64,000 nucleotides of DNA from Thioalkalivibrio sp. K90mix (GTDB lineage Bacteria; Pseudomonadota; Gammaproteobacteria; Ectothiorhodospirales; Ectothiorhodospiraceae): the NCBI RefSeq assembly GCF_000025545.1, contig NC_013930.1, positions 62,001-126,000 on the forward strand. Reading direction: 5' to 3'. The position numbers and the translations under genes are program-made. This document shows positions 39,674 through 47,390 of the stretch, piece after piece (position 1 is the first letter of the stretch; each line of letters opens with the position of its first letter). The notes below the pieces were generated by a model that was not told the origin of the DNA, did no database searches, and was given only the letters and a program-made list of their open reading frames with translations.

Positions 39674-40090
39674 TCACCCGCCCTTGTTCTGGAGAATCTC
39701 CATGATTGCCATGGCCTGCGCGGGGGTGACCGCTTGGTTGACCTGCACCCACATCCGGCTCGGGTCCGAACTCGACTGGCGGATCTCAAGGGCAGGTGCG
39801 GCCCCATCCCTACCAGTATCGTTCACACCACCCACGAACCCGGGGAGCAGATCCGATACCGAACAGCCGAGCACCCGCGCCATTTTCTTTGCGTTTTCGG
39901 GGGAGGGATGAGACCGCCCCTTCATGTAGGTCGAGATGGCATCCCGGCCCATCCCGCAGGCCCTCGCCAGATCGGATTGTCGCCAATTCCGCTTTGCAAG
40001 CTCGTTCCGAAGTCGCTCCGGAAGCGGAATCGATTGGCTCGACCCTGAATCGCGGTCGCCCTGCTCAAAGAAATCGTCGGTGCTGTTCAT
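39674..40090 (-). CDS. Xre-family HTH regulator
   Basis: 138 residues from ATG 40090 (MNSTDDFFEQ), after AAGGGG. Residues ~38-85 form a classic Xre helix-turn-helix (LRNELAKRNWRQSDLARACG, MGRDAISTYMKGRSHPSPEN). The C-terminal part is a short unstructured Ser-rich segment then a helix. It may regulate neighbouring genes; no partner toxin is adjacent. Not a toxin-antitoxin unit by itself. Confidence 0.8.
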   Translation of the reverse strand: MNSTDDFFEQGDRDSGSSQSIPLPERLRNELAKRNWRQSDLARACGMGRDAISTYMKGRSHPSPENAKKMARVLGCSVSDLLPGFVGGVNDTGRDGAAPALEIRQSSSDPSRMWVQVNQAVTPAQAMAIMEILQNKGG

Positions 40091-40111
40091 ACGGAGCCCC
40101 TTGCTCACGTG

Positions 40112-40147
40112 AAAAATTGCCGGGTGTGCCACCCAAGGCCCACCCGG
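40112..40147 (-). terminator. Terminator after the C5 methyltransferase
   Basis: Minus strand: CCGGGTG at 40141-40147 pairs with CACCCGG at 40120-40126, followed by a run of five T (40112-40116). Placed just past the stop at 40157. Confidence 0.65.
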
Positions 40148-40156
40148 AGGATATCG

Positions 40157-41548
40157 TTACGCCGCCTGCGCCAGAACCGGACGCTCAGGCTGGCGGGCCA
40201 TCGACCGCAGCGCCTGCCCCAGATGCCGGCCCACGGCCGCGAAGGCAGTGTGAACCACGGACTGCCCGAGGATCTCGTGAGCGCGGGTGGCACTCAGGCC
40301 GGCGACCAGCGATTCCGGGATGGTCTTGCCCCGGGCGTGTTCGGCCGGCGTGAGGATGCGACTCAGGGCCGGATCGGTCGGGTGCTGGATCCGCAGTTCA
40401 GTGGATCGAACCTTCGCGTAACCGCGGCCGAGCGTCCCATAGCCATCCTGCGAGCCATCCTGAACCTGCGTCCGGAAGCCCTTTCCGGCCGCCTTGTCCT
40501 TCACCTCCTTGGCCGCCAGATAGTCGTAGGATTTCCACATCGGATCATCCAGCGCGATCGGATCCAGAATGTCTGCGACCTGCGCTTCCCGCTGGCGGAT
40601 CGGGCGCAGCCCGGCAAAGTCGAACGGCAGGTCCTCGTTGGTGGCGACCAGACAGAACCGCTTGCGCTTCTCCAGCGACCCCATTTCCCAGCCATCGATG
40701 ACGGTTTCATGGAGTGCGTAATCGAGGCTGGCGAGCACCGAGCGGATGACGGTCATGCTCACCGTCTTCCCGTACTCGGGCACGTTCTCCAGCACGATCA
40801 TGGAAGGCGTGAGAGTCTGGATGGCGGCGAGGAAGGCCACGAACAGCGCCCCGGCGGTTTCGTGCTCCTCGGCGGCGCTCAGGTGGTTCTTGGAGCGCCC
40901 AGACTTCGAGGCGCCGGTGCACGGGAGCCCCGCCACCAGCAGATCGATCGCGGGCAGCTTGCGCCACTCGATGTCCTGCATCGGGCCCTCGATGGCAATG
41001 CTGTCCGCCGACCAGATCGGGTTGTTCGAGAGGGAGGCATCGAGGTAGCCGCCGTCGTACTCGTTGGCGAAGGTCAGGTGCGCCGGGACACCGGCATCCT
41101 CGAGGCCTTCATGGATCGCGTGATCGAGCACGCCGCCACCATGGGCCAGCGAGCCGATCCGGATCGGAAGCCCCTGCTCCATACGCGCGCCCAGCGTGCG
41201 CAGGCGCTGTCGGGTCGCCGCCTCGTGGTGATGCAGGGTGACATCGATACGGCCTTCCCGAACCACGACTCGGACACGCTCGGAGTCGCCGAGGATACGG
41301 GCGATGTCGTCGTTGGCAACGTCGATGACCGGGTACTCACGCTCACCGCGCTTGCGCCGGGAAACCTTGCGGGGCCCTTCGTCAGTAAAGGTGAGAGTCA
41401 CCCCCTTCGAGTCCCCGTCCATCTCCGACAGCGCGTACTTCTGGCCGGGAGCGATACCCATGCGGGCCAACCGCTGGCCTTCCAGCCAGAGCCGCTTCTG
41501 GCCGCGCTGTTCGCTGAGTTTGGTGTAGATCACAGTGGTGTTCGCCAT
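40157..41548 (-). CDS. DNA (cytosine-5) methyltransferase
   Basis: 463 residues from ATG 41548 (MANTTVIYTK). The C-terminal two thirds is a C5 methyltransferase: motif IV with the catalytic Cys (LVAGLPCTGASKSG), motif VI (MIVLENVPEY), motif VIII-like KRKRFCLVAT and a late motif X-type region. The N-terminal ~100 residues are a separate beta-rich domain without known match. No cognate restriction gene is adjacent, so it is an orphan, probably protecting the plasmid from host restriction. Expressed from module 15. Confidence 0.85.
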   Translation of the reverse strand: MANTTVIYTKLSEQRGQKRLWLEGQRLARMGIAPGQKYALSEMDGDSKGVTLTFTDEGPRKVSRRKRGEREYPVIDVANDDIARILGDSERVRVVVREGRIDVTLHHHEAATRQRLRTLGARMEQGLPIRIGSLAHGGGVLDHAIHEGLEDAGVPAHLTFANEYDGGYLDASLSNNPIWSADSIAIEGPMQDIEWRKLPAIDLLVAGLPCTGASKSGRSKNHLSAAEEHETAGALFVAFLAAIQTLTPSMIVLENVPEYGKTVSMTVIRSVLASLDYALHETVIDGWEMGSLEKRKRFCLVATNEDLPFDFAGLRPIRQREAQVADILDPIALDDPMWKSYDYLAAKEVKDKAAGKGFRTQVQDGSQDGYGTLGRGYAKVRSTELRIQHPTDPALSRILTPAEHARGKTIPESLVAGLSATRAHEILGQSVVHTAFAAVGRHLGQALRSMARQPERPVLAQAA

Positions 41549-41657
41549 GATGCTTCTCCTCGCAGCTTCGGGCCGCGGGTCCGCCGCTCGGGGTGGGCGC
41601 GAGCGGTTCGCCTTCGATCCACTACAGGCTACCGAACCCCGTCGATCTGTCGATTTC
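41549..41657 (-). promoter_or_regulatory. Promoter/5'-UTR module 15 (double hairpin, variant stem)
   Basis: -35 TCGACA (41648-41653), -10 TAGCCT near 41626-41631, hairpin CCGCTCG...CGAGCGG at 41584-41606, hairpin near 41562-41576 in which the closing pair is G-C instead of C-G and one pair is G-U (GCGGC-CCGAA-GCTGC), then GGAG and ATG 41548. Confidence 0.73.
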
Positions 41658-41658
41658 T

Positions 41659-42570
41659 TCACGGATGGTTGGCGCCAAAGAGAGAGGGCTGGCGGCCGGA
41701 GCGGATGACCGCCGGGTTGAGCCACAGGCACTCGGTACGGGCATCAGAGCCCGAGGCCCCGGCGGCGGCGACGGAGCGCGTGACACGGGTCCAGTCACTC
41801 AGAAGCGCGTCATACAGGGGGTTCGGATACCCGCTGATGACCACTCGACCCTCCATGGACCGGGCGACCTCCAGCAGGCGCTCGTGGTCGGGCTCGGACA
41901 GGTTGTGCCGGTAGTAGCGGCCCCCGTCGTAATGCAGGGTGCCGGGAAGGTATGGCGGGTCGAGGTAGTGCAGCGTGTCCGGGGCGTCGTACAGGCGCAT
42001 CACATCCAGCCCGTCCCGGTTCTCCACCAGCACGCCCTTCATGCGCTCGATGAACGCCGGGAGCACCTCGGCCAGCCGCGCCCACTGGTGCGCCGGGTTG
42101 GTCCCTGGATGACCCGAGTCGCCTCGAAACCCGGAGCGCCCAGTGCGGGTGGCTCCGGTGGACCCATGCGACGACCACGCCCGAAACAGCGTCCGACGCG
42201 CCCGCTCCACCGGATCGTCCACGGTCTCGAATGAACACTCGAACTCGGCGCGCGAGTACGGCGTCAGGTGGCACGCCCGGCGCAACGCATCACCCTCCTC
42301 CGGATCCCGAAGCACGCGAAAGACGTTCACCACCTCATCGTCGAGGTCGTTATAGACATCCAGCTCGGCCTGCGACTTCTGGAGTAAAACCCCGGCCGCT
42401 CCGCCGAATGGCTCGACGTATATCCGGTGCGGGGGGAAATGCTCGAGCACCCAGGGCGCCAGACGCCACTTCGCGCCGTAGTAGCGCATCAGTGGGTTCG
42501 AGGGCGGGTCGCTTGCCCGGCACGCGGCAGGGCTGGCGGTTTCGAGAAAACAGGCGGGATTTGATGCCAT
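41659..42570 (-). CDS. Dam-family N6-adenine DNA methyltransferase (D12 class)
   Basis: 303 residues. ATG 42570 (MASNPACF) is preferred because AAGGA lies eight bases upstream; ATG 42591 is an alternative. Motif I region YVEPFGGAAGVLL (~60) and catalytic DPPY (LHYLDPPYLPGTLHY, ~190) are typical of Dam-like enzymes that methylate adenine, often in GATC. Also VVNVFRVLRDPEE and VISGYPNPLYD. No partner endonuclease nearby. A TAGAAT -10 box at 42610-42615 fits its own promoter. Confidence 0.88.
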   Translation of the reverse strand: MASNPACFLETASPAACRASDPPSNPLMRYYGAKWRLAPWVLEHFPPHRIYVEPFGGAAGVLLQKSQAELDVYNDLDDEVVNVFRVLRDPEEGDALRRACHLTPYSRAEFECSFETVDDPVERARRTLFRAWSSHGSTGATRTGRSGFRGDSGHPGTNPAHQWARLAEVLPAFIERMKGVLVENRDGLDVMRLYDAPDTLHYLDPPYLPGTLHYDGGRYYRHNLSEPDHERLLEVARSMEGRVVISGYPNPLYDALLSDWTRVTRSVAAAGASGSDARTECLWLNPAVIRSGRQPSLFGANHP

Positions 42571-42591
42571 CAACTCCATCCTTGGAAGCAT

Positions 42592-42657
42592 CCAGAAATA
42601 ACGGGCGTATTCTAGGGGATTACGGGGCGCAGGGCACGCCCCGTTTTTCGGGGCCGC
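42592..42657. promoter_or_regulatory. Dam promoter and GC-rich hairpin
   Basis: On the minus strand TAGAAT (42610-42615) is a good -10 for the Dam gene. The adjoining hairpin ACGGGGC...GCCCCGT (about 42628-42649) is followed on the plus strand by TTTTT. It can end transcription leaving the Cas4-like gene at 42658 or entering from the left. Confidence 0.5.
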
Positions 42658-43185
42658 TCAGGCGGCGCGGCGATTGCAGGAGTCCCGCAGGTAGCAGGAT
42701 CGGCACTTGCGCGCCTCGGGCCGGAAGTGAACCGGCTCACCATTGCGCAGCGCCACCACCTGCTCATACTGCGGGCGGATCGTCTCGAACAGGGCAGCGT
42801 CATCCTTCGGGATCGTCCGGGTGACGCGCCGCTTGCCGTTGACCCAACGCACCTTGTTGACCGGGAACCCGGCCCCGCGTGCGGCCAGGGCGCCGAAGCG
42901 GGCCTGTGCCCAGTCACTCGCGTATGGACCCTTGTCACGCCCCTTGTTCTCCACCACGATCACGTCGCGGCCCTCGCGGACGATGTGGTCCGGGCGCGCG
43001 CCCACACCCCACGCCTCGTTCAAAAGGAACGGAGCGCCCTCCTCGTCCTGATACAGCAACGCCTCGCCGCCGATCACGGGCAGGTTCCGGGGCGCGCGCA
43101 GCCATCGCCACAGGGCGCGCAGCAGCCACAGCGCCACGGCCAGGCCGACGCCGACCCCCAGCAGATCCATCATCCCTTCATTCAT
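42658..43185 (-). CDS. Membrane-anchored C-terminal half of a Cas4-like PD-(D/E)XK nuclease
   Basis: 175 residues. An N-terminal hydrophobic helix (LLGVGVGLAVALWLLRALW, ~8-26) is followed by the nuclease core: ARPDHIV (motif II Asp) and IVVENKGR (E-x-K), and near the C-terminus C-x2-C-x5-C (KCRSCYLRDSCN), the typical Fe-S end of Cas4/AddB-like nucleases. The N-terminal Cys and His of a full Cas4 are missing here but occur in the gene at 43456. It overlaps the DUF4326 gene by eight bases. It probably forms one enzyme with the other half at the membrane. Confidence 0.65.
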   Translation of the reverse strand: MNEGMMDLLGVGVGLAVALWLLRALWRWLRAPRNLPVIGGEALLYQDEEGAPFLLNEAWGVGARPDHIVREGRDVIVVENKGRDKGPYASDWAQARFGALAARGAGFPVNKVRWVNGKRRVTRTIPKDDAALFETIRPQYEQVVALRNGEPVHFRPEARKCRSCYLRDSCNRRAA

Positions 43186-43456
43186 CCGGCACCTCCGGGT
43201 TGGCGATCTCGATCAGCACGTCCCCGTGACAGGCCTTGGGCGCGCAGAAGCACACCAGGTCCCGCCCGCGAAGCTCGCGGCGGGCGGCCTCCATCTTTTC
43301 CGGCCGTGCCAGAAGCCATTCGCGGTACCGCGCGACCACTTCCTCGCGGGTGCCGTCCCGACCGACCACGAACGGGTTGCCCCAGCGGCTCGGACGACCG
43401 ATATACACCGACCCCGGCGAACGGGAGTCGCGGTGTTTGTTGAGTACACGCGGCAT
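43178..43456 (-). CDS. DUF4326 protein
   Basis: 92 residues from ATG 43456. The conserved core of DUF4326 is obvious: VYIGRPSRWGNPF, a middle YREWLLARPEKM helix and the LVCFCAPKACHGDVLIE end. The family is common in phages and plasmids; its biochemical role is unknown. The ATG overlaps the stop of the gene at 43456 (TGATG), and its own end overlaps the start of 42658, so it is sandwiched between the two Cas4-like halves in one coupled operon. Confidence 0.85.
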   Translation of the reverse strand: MPRVLNKHRDSRSPGSVYIGRPSRWGNPFVVGRDGTREEVVARYREWLLARPEKMEAARRELRGRDLVCFCAPKACHGDVLIEIANPEVPDE

Positions 43457-43908
43457 CACGCACCCCCTTGTTTGCACTGAACGCGGGAGACCACGCGATC
43501 TACGACTCGCCGCGCGAAGCGGTCGAGCGCTGGAATGCGGCGGGCCAGCGCGACAAAGACGGGCGAGAAGGCGTAGTACAGGCGGACGAAAACACGCCCG
43601 GAAAGCCGCGTCAGAAGAACACGGTCACGCCACTGCCGCAGCGCTTCGGTGCGATGGTCGTGAAGCCCATAGAGATGGGTTGCCACGTAACAGCGGCTCC
43701 CGGTGCCGCGCGAATGAGCCACCGCCACCTTGCGGTTGACGGTTTCGTGCTTGACGGTCCCGCGGTGAGCATCGTGTTTTGCATGGGACGCCAGGCGAGC
43801 CCCAGCGCGCTTGAGGCGATAGGACTCGGGGCAGAAGGTCACCGAATGGATCTCGCTGGCGGTGACGATGCGACCGTCGCGGGGGCGCTTGATTTGGGGG
43901 TTACTCAC
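43456..43908 (-). CDS. N-terminal half of a Cas4-like nuclease with membrane segment
   Basis: 150 residues from GTG 43908 (first residues SNPQIKRPRDGR), which lies eight bases inside the upstream gene's end. Residues ~15-30 read VTASEIHSVTFCPESYRLKR, the classic Cas4 opening with the first Fe-S cysteine. A GTVKHETVNRK segment follows (motif I His). A hydrophobic stretch (VFVRLYYAFSPVFVALA, ~112-128) resembles the membrane hairpin inserted in some Cas4-like proteins. The Asp and E-x-K catalytic residues are absent here and present in 42658. Confidence 0.6.
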   Translation of the reverse strand: MSNPQIKRPRDGRIVTASEIHSVTFCPESYRLKRAGARLASHAKHDAHRGTVKHETVNRKVAVAHSRGTGSRCYVATHLYGLHDHRTEALRQWRDRVLLTRLSGRVFVRLYYAFSPVFVALARRIPALDRFARRVVDRVVSRVQCKQGGA

Positions 43909-44278
43909 GAGGAATTCCCTTCCTTTCAACGATCGCATCAATGTCGACCAAAACCGTATCGAAGCCGAAAGAGCCATCGGAATCGTAGACGTCTGCATCG
44001 ATAAATGACACGCCCTGCTGAGCGAGAAAAGGCTGGAGGCTTTCGATCTCGGATCCGGAGAGGTGTACCAGGTCGCCAACATTGAGATCTTCACAAGAAG
44101 ACTCCCAAAGAGCCCGTCCTTCGGGCGTACCCGACACCCAGGCCGTGATAGCGACAATCAGGCGACGGAGAATATCGTCATCCCCCAGTTTTTCGTCCGA
44201 TACGGAAAGGTTAAGGACGCCTAAAGTGGTGGTTGAGAAGCCCTCCTGGCGGGCAAAATTCAGCGTGCGATTGTGCAT
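43901..44278 (-). CDS. Hypothetical protein, 125 residues (three-copy family)
   Basis: ATG 44278 (MHNRTLNFARQEG). Full-length paralogue of the 120-residue protein at 33107 and distant relative of the C-terminal domain at 19179. Shared features are the FARQEG start, RRLI..ITAWV helix, EDLNVGDL, FLAQQGVSF and the GFDTVLVDIDA end. First gene of the operon with the split Cas4-like nuclease, behind module 16. Confidence 0.68.
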   Translation of the reverse strand: MHNRTLNFARQEGFSTTTLGVLNLSVSDEKLGDDDILRRLIVAITAWVSGTPEGRALWESSCEDLNVGDLVHLSGSEIESLQPFLAQQGVSFIDADVYDSDGSFGFDTVLVDIDAIVERKGIPRE

Positions 44279-44387
44279 GTGGTGACTCTCCTCCGGCTCC
44301 GGGCCGGGCATCCGCCGCCCGAAAAGACGCGGGCGGATCGTCGTGTTGCAGGGTCAGAATATCGTAAAGGTCGGGCCTGTCGAATTC
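44279..44387 (-). promoter_or_regulatory. Promoter/5'-UTR module 16 (double hairpin)
   Basis: -35 TCGACA (44378-44383), -10 TATTCT near 44356-44361, hairpin CCGCCCG...CGGGCGG at 44315-44336, hairpin CCGGC-CCGGA-GCCGG at 44293-44307, GGAG before ATG 44278. Drives the four-gene operon down to 42658. Confidence 0.75.
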
Positions 44388-44413
44388 TTGGTTAGGGCGC
44401 GGCGCTCTGCCCT

Positions 44414-44623
44414 CTAAGCGGCCTTATACCCCGCCTCCAACAGCCCCGCCGCCATCTCCTCGGTGATCTCCTGAAGCCGCTCCTCGGTCCAATTATCGCC
44501 CAGAGAATCGAGAATGGCGGCCAGGGTCGCCCCGTCGCAGATCGCATACAGACCGCCCGCCAGCAGGGCAGCGCCGATCATCATGCGGCCGTCGCGGGGC
44601 TTGGGGATCGGCTGGTCTGCCAT
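44414..44623 (-). CDS. Small hypothetical protein, 69 residues
   Basis: ATG 44623 (MADQPIPKPRDGR). A central hydrophobic stretch (MMIGAALLAGGLYAICDGAT) may be one membrane segment or a buried helix; the C-terminal half is acidic and helical. The GRM-start resembles the opening of the Cas4-like half at 43456 (RDGRIVTAS), but the similarity is too short to use. Not recognised. Confidence 0.55.
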   Translation of the reverse strand: MADQPIPKPRDGRMMIGAALLAGGLYAICDGATLAAILDSLGDNWTEERLQEITEEMAAGLLEAGYKAA

Positions 44624-44705
44624 GGAAATCCTTTCCGGCCCGCCGTAGGTGGCGGATCCAATGCGGGTTCAACTAAAGCCTAGCGCAGACAGCCGATCTG
44701 TCCAT
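44624..44705 (-). promoter_or_regulatory. Variant TGGACA promoter with different hairpin
   Basis: -35 TGGACA (plus-strand TGTCCA at 44699-44704), 16 bp, -10 TAGGCT near 44677-44682; the leader has hairpin CCGCC...GGCGG near 44641-44656 in place of the usual CCGGC form. Confidence 0.55.
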
Positions 44706-44723
44706 TCATGCACGGTGCCCCGG

Positions 44724-44751
44724 AAAAAACCCGCCCGGCGAACCGGGCGGG
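44724..44751 (-). terminator. Terminator of the subtilisin-like gene
   Basis: Minus strand: CCCGCCCGG pairs with CCGGGCGGG around a 4-nt loop and is followed by TTTTTT (44724-44729). Strong Rho-independent terminator after the stop at 44778. Confidence 0.85.
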
Positions 44752-44777
44752 CGTGGAGGGTATGTCCGTAGGCCGTG

Positions 44778-47060
44778 TCAGAACTGGCGCTGGTGCGTGA
44801 CCATCGCGCCCCACTCCGAGGGGTTCGAGGCCACATGCCCCGGCTCGGTGCTATACATGACGTTGAAGCGGGTCGAGTGATCGCCCTGCCCTTCAATATC
44901 GAAGAACAACTCGTAGTCAGTCTGACGGCCACTCGGGGACAGGTCCACCGATTCCTCGGCCAACGCCACGTTGCCTCCCAGATCACGTCCCACCGGGATC
45001 GATAGTTCCGCCGTGCCCGACTCGACCCGCAGCGGCTGCGCCATCACGCCACCGACGCGAACCTGATCCGTCGCTCGGGCCACGAAACCCGCCGAGCCAG
45101 AAGAGGTTTGCAGTCCGTCCACCTGGCTGACCAGGCTGTTCGAGTTGCGGATCGTGTTCGTGCGGCCATGCTCGTAGCGTGCGAACAGGTCCACGCGGTC
45201 GTTCATGGCATACACCATGTCGATCCCAACCGTCTGGGTGGCATTGCCGCCGTCCATCTGGAAGCCGCCGCTGCCCTGCGTGCCGAACAGGCGTTCATCG
45301 TCCTGCACCATGCCAGCGGTGACGCCTACGTTCAGGTCGTCCGTCGGCTCAAACCCGGCCCGAATCAGCGTACGCGAGGCGCTCCCCTGCGGATCACCAT
45401 GATCAATACTGAAGCGGTCCGTGCTGCCCTGGTTGACCATGTGGCGCACCGAGAGGTCTATACCTCCCGCGTCATAGCCCATGTGCCCGCCCTGAGCGCC
45501 ATACCATTCGGTCTGGTAGGCATCGGCCGTATGGGCCGACAGCAGGCGATGGGCGCCGACCAGATCCAGCGGGCCATCATTCGGGGTTAGCTCCATCGAG
45601 TCACGGGACGCGACCCCTAGACGCACGTTGCCGATGTTCATCTCAGACTGGAACGACTCCAAACCCCCATCCATATAGCTGGCGGTGTAGGAGAAACCAT
45701 CCGTCTCCAGAGATTCGGTCGAACGGAAGCCGTGCGGGCGCATCATCGCCCGATCCAGGGAGGACAGGCGGGGGCCCTGCACAGCGCCGGTCAAGTCGAA
45801 CTGGAAATCCCGGCCGAACTGGTCAAACGCCGCCACGGAACTCAATCCGCCGGCCGCCTCGAAGGCGTCCCCGAAAGCAGCCCCGGTCGTCATGCCGGTC
45901 GCCGTCATATCGCGCGACCCATCATCATTCGCCGCCGCGAAGGACAAATCCATGTCCCCGATCGGGGCCAGGGCCGCCTCCGCGTCCACAACCCCGTGGC
46001 CGTGGACATCCGGATCGTAGTCCTCAAGATCGTCCGTACTGGCCGTCTCGAACAGGATCTCGGCCACATCGGAAGCGCTCAGGTGTTCGGCATTGTTCTG
46101 CGACCAGACCAGCGCCGCGACCCCTGACACGAACGGGGCTGCGAAAGACGTCCCACTTCCGACCGCATACTCGTTCTCGCCATCCGCAATGGCAATCCCT
46201 TCGTCAAAGCCCTCACGCATCTCACGGAGGCTCTGGCCCGGCGCCATCAAATAGTAGTCGGAGGCATCACCGGCCTTGTTGCTGAAACTCGCGAGATCGT
46301 CGCCAGCCGAGTTCAGGGCGCCCACCACGATCATCGAGTCGTTAAAGATGTCGGCCCCAGCAAAGCGCGCCAGTCCTTCGGGGTTGCTTCCCCCGTTGTT
46401 TCCTGCCGACATTACCATCATGCCACCGGTCTCGGCATGGAAGTCCTCCAGCGCGTTCTCCGCCATGGTTCCCGTAGTCACACCAGAGAAGTTCATTACG
46501 GGGCGCGTACTGGCAGGCCGGTCGCCGGAATCCACGTCCGCCTGAAGCGCGTCCGAGGCCAGATCGAGGGCGGCCGCAAAGGAATCGGAGTATTGCCCCA
46601 TGCGGTACGCCAGAACGGTGGCCTCCGGAGCGGCCCCAATGTTCCGACCCGCTGCGATACTGGTCACGGCGGTCCCGTGGTTGTCGTCGAAGGCGCCTGC
46701 GTATTCGACGGGTTCGCTGGTACCACTGTCGCTCACTGACGTCGAAGCGATCTGATTCAGCTCGCTGGCTTCGTGAAGATCCATCCCGTCGAATTCCTGA
46801 TGGGAGGTGTCGAGTCCGCCATCGAGAATCACCAGGGTGGCGTCCTGGCCCTGCTCATCAATGCGCTCGCCATCACGGACGAGCCCTTGAGCCTCGAGCT
46901 GCCCGGCGATGACCACATCGCTGTCGGGGTTGTCGCGGACATTGGAATTGCCACCACCTCCGCCGCCACCGCTGCCACCGCAGCCAGACAATAGAATGCC
47001 GGCGCCGGCCAACGCCGCCACCAGCGCCAAACGAGGGGTGTGAATCGTGCTTGTACTCAT
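44778..47060 (-). CDS. Subtilisin-like (S8) autotransporter lipoprotein
   Basis: 760 residues from ATG 47060 (MSTSTIHTPRLALVAALAG). The signal peptide ends in a lipobox (ILLSGCGG, Cys ~27), then a Gly-rich linker. The S8 protease domain has D in VILDGGLDTSHQEF (~76), H in DDNHGTAVTSIAAG (~126) and S in GSGTSFAAPFVSGV (~300). The C-terminal ~280 residues are strand-rich and end in Phe, as in autotransporter beta-barrels. Predicted surface-anchored or secreted protease. A lipoprotein signal on an autotransporter is unusual but known in SphB1-type proteins, which process other surface proteins. Confidence 0.85.
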   Translation of the reverse strand: MSTSTIHTPRLALVAALAGAGILLSGCGGSGGGGGGGNSNVRDNPDSDVVIAGQLEAQGLVRDGERIDEQGQDATLVILDGGLDTSHQEFDGMDLHEASELNQIASTSVSDSGTSEPVEYAGAFDDNHGTAVTSIAAGRNIGAAPEATVLAYRMGQYSDSFAAALDLASDALQADVDSGDRPASTRPVMNFSGVTTGTMAENALEDFHAETGGMMVMSAGNNGGSNPEGLARFAGADIFNDSMIVVGALNSAGDDLASFSNKAGDASDYYLMAPGQSLREMREGFDEGIAIADGENEYAVGSGTSFAAPFVSGVAALVWSQNNAEHLSASDVAEILFETASTDDLEDYDPDVHGHGVVDAEAALAPIGDMDLSFAAANDDGSRDMTATGMTTGAAFGDAFEAAGGLSSVAAFDQFGRDFQFDLTGAVQGPRLSSLDRAMMRPHGFRSTESLETDGFSYTASYMDGGLESFQSEMNIGNVRLGVASRDSMELTPNDGPLDLVGAHRLLSAHTADAYQTEWYGAQGGHMGYDAGGIDLSVRHMVNQGSTDRFSIDHGDPQGSASRTLIRAGFEPTDDLNVGVTAGMVQDDERLFGTQGSGGFQMDGGNATQTVGIDMVYAMNDRVDLFARYEHGRTNTIRNSNSLVSQVDGLQTSSGSAGFVARATDQVRVGGVMAQPLRVESGTAELSIPVGRDLGGNVALAEESVDLSPSGRQTDYELFFDIEGQGDHSTRFNVMYSTEPGHVASNPSEWGAMVTHQRQF

Positions 47061-47150
47061 GGATGAACTCCCTTTCCCGTGGGGGAACAAAACGTTCTTG
47101 TGTCGGAATTGACACCCCCAAAATGCCAAAACGTTTTGATCTGTCGATTT
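47061..47150 (-). promoter_or_regulatory. Promoter and palindromic operators of the protease gene
   Basis: -35 TCGACA (TGTCGA at 47141-47146) with -10 CATTTT after 16 bp. A perfect palindrome CAAAACGTTTTG (47127-47138 region) lies between them, and a second half-related site, GAACAAAACGTTC, lies near 47085-47097, downstream of the start of transcription. Two AAAACGTT sites flanking -10 suggest tight repression. 47151-47390 shows no gene. Confidence 0.55.
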
Positions 47151-47390
47151 CTTGCAAGCCCCGCCAGAACGCGCACGCGGCGCGGCATAAACACCGCCCG
47201 AGGCTGAGCCTTTCCGGAAGTCTATCGGGCGTGGGAAAAGCGGGATGAGGTCGTTTTTCGGGTGGTATCACCCGAAGGACGAGCCCTCGGTTGCTGCCGC
47301 GTGAAACCAGTCCCCGCCGCTGCGAAACCGACCCCGAAGTCGTCTGCCGCTGATAGCATCTGGGACTGCGATCCAGAGCAAGGCAGAGTC

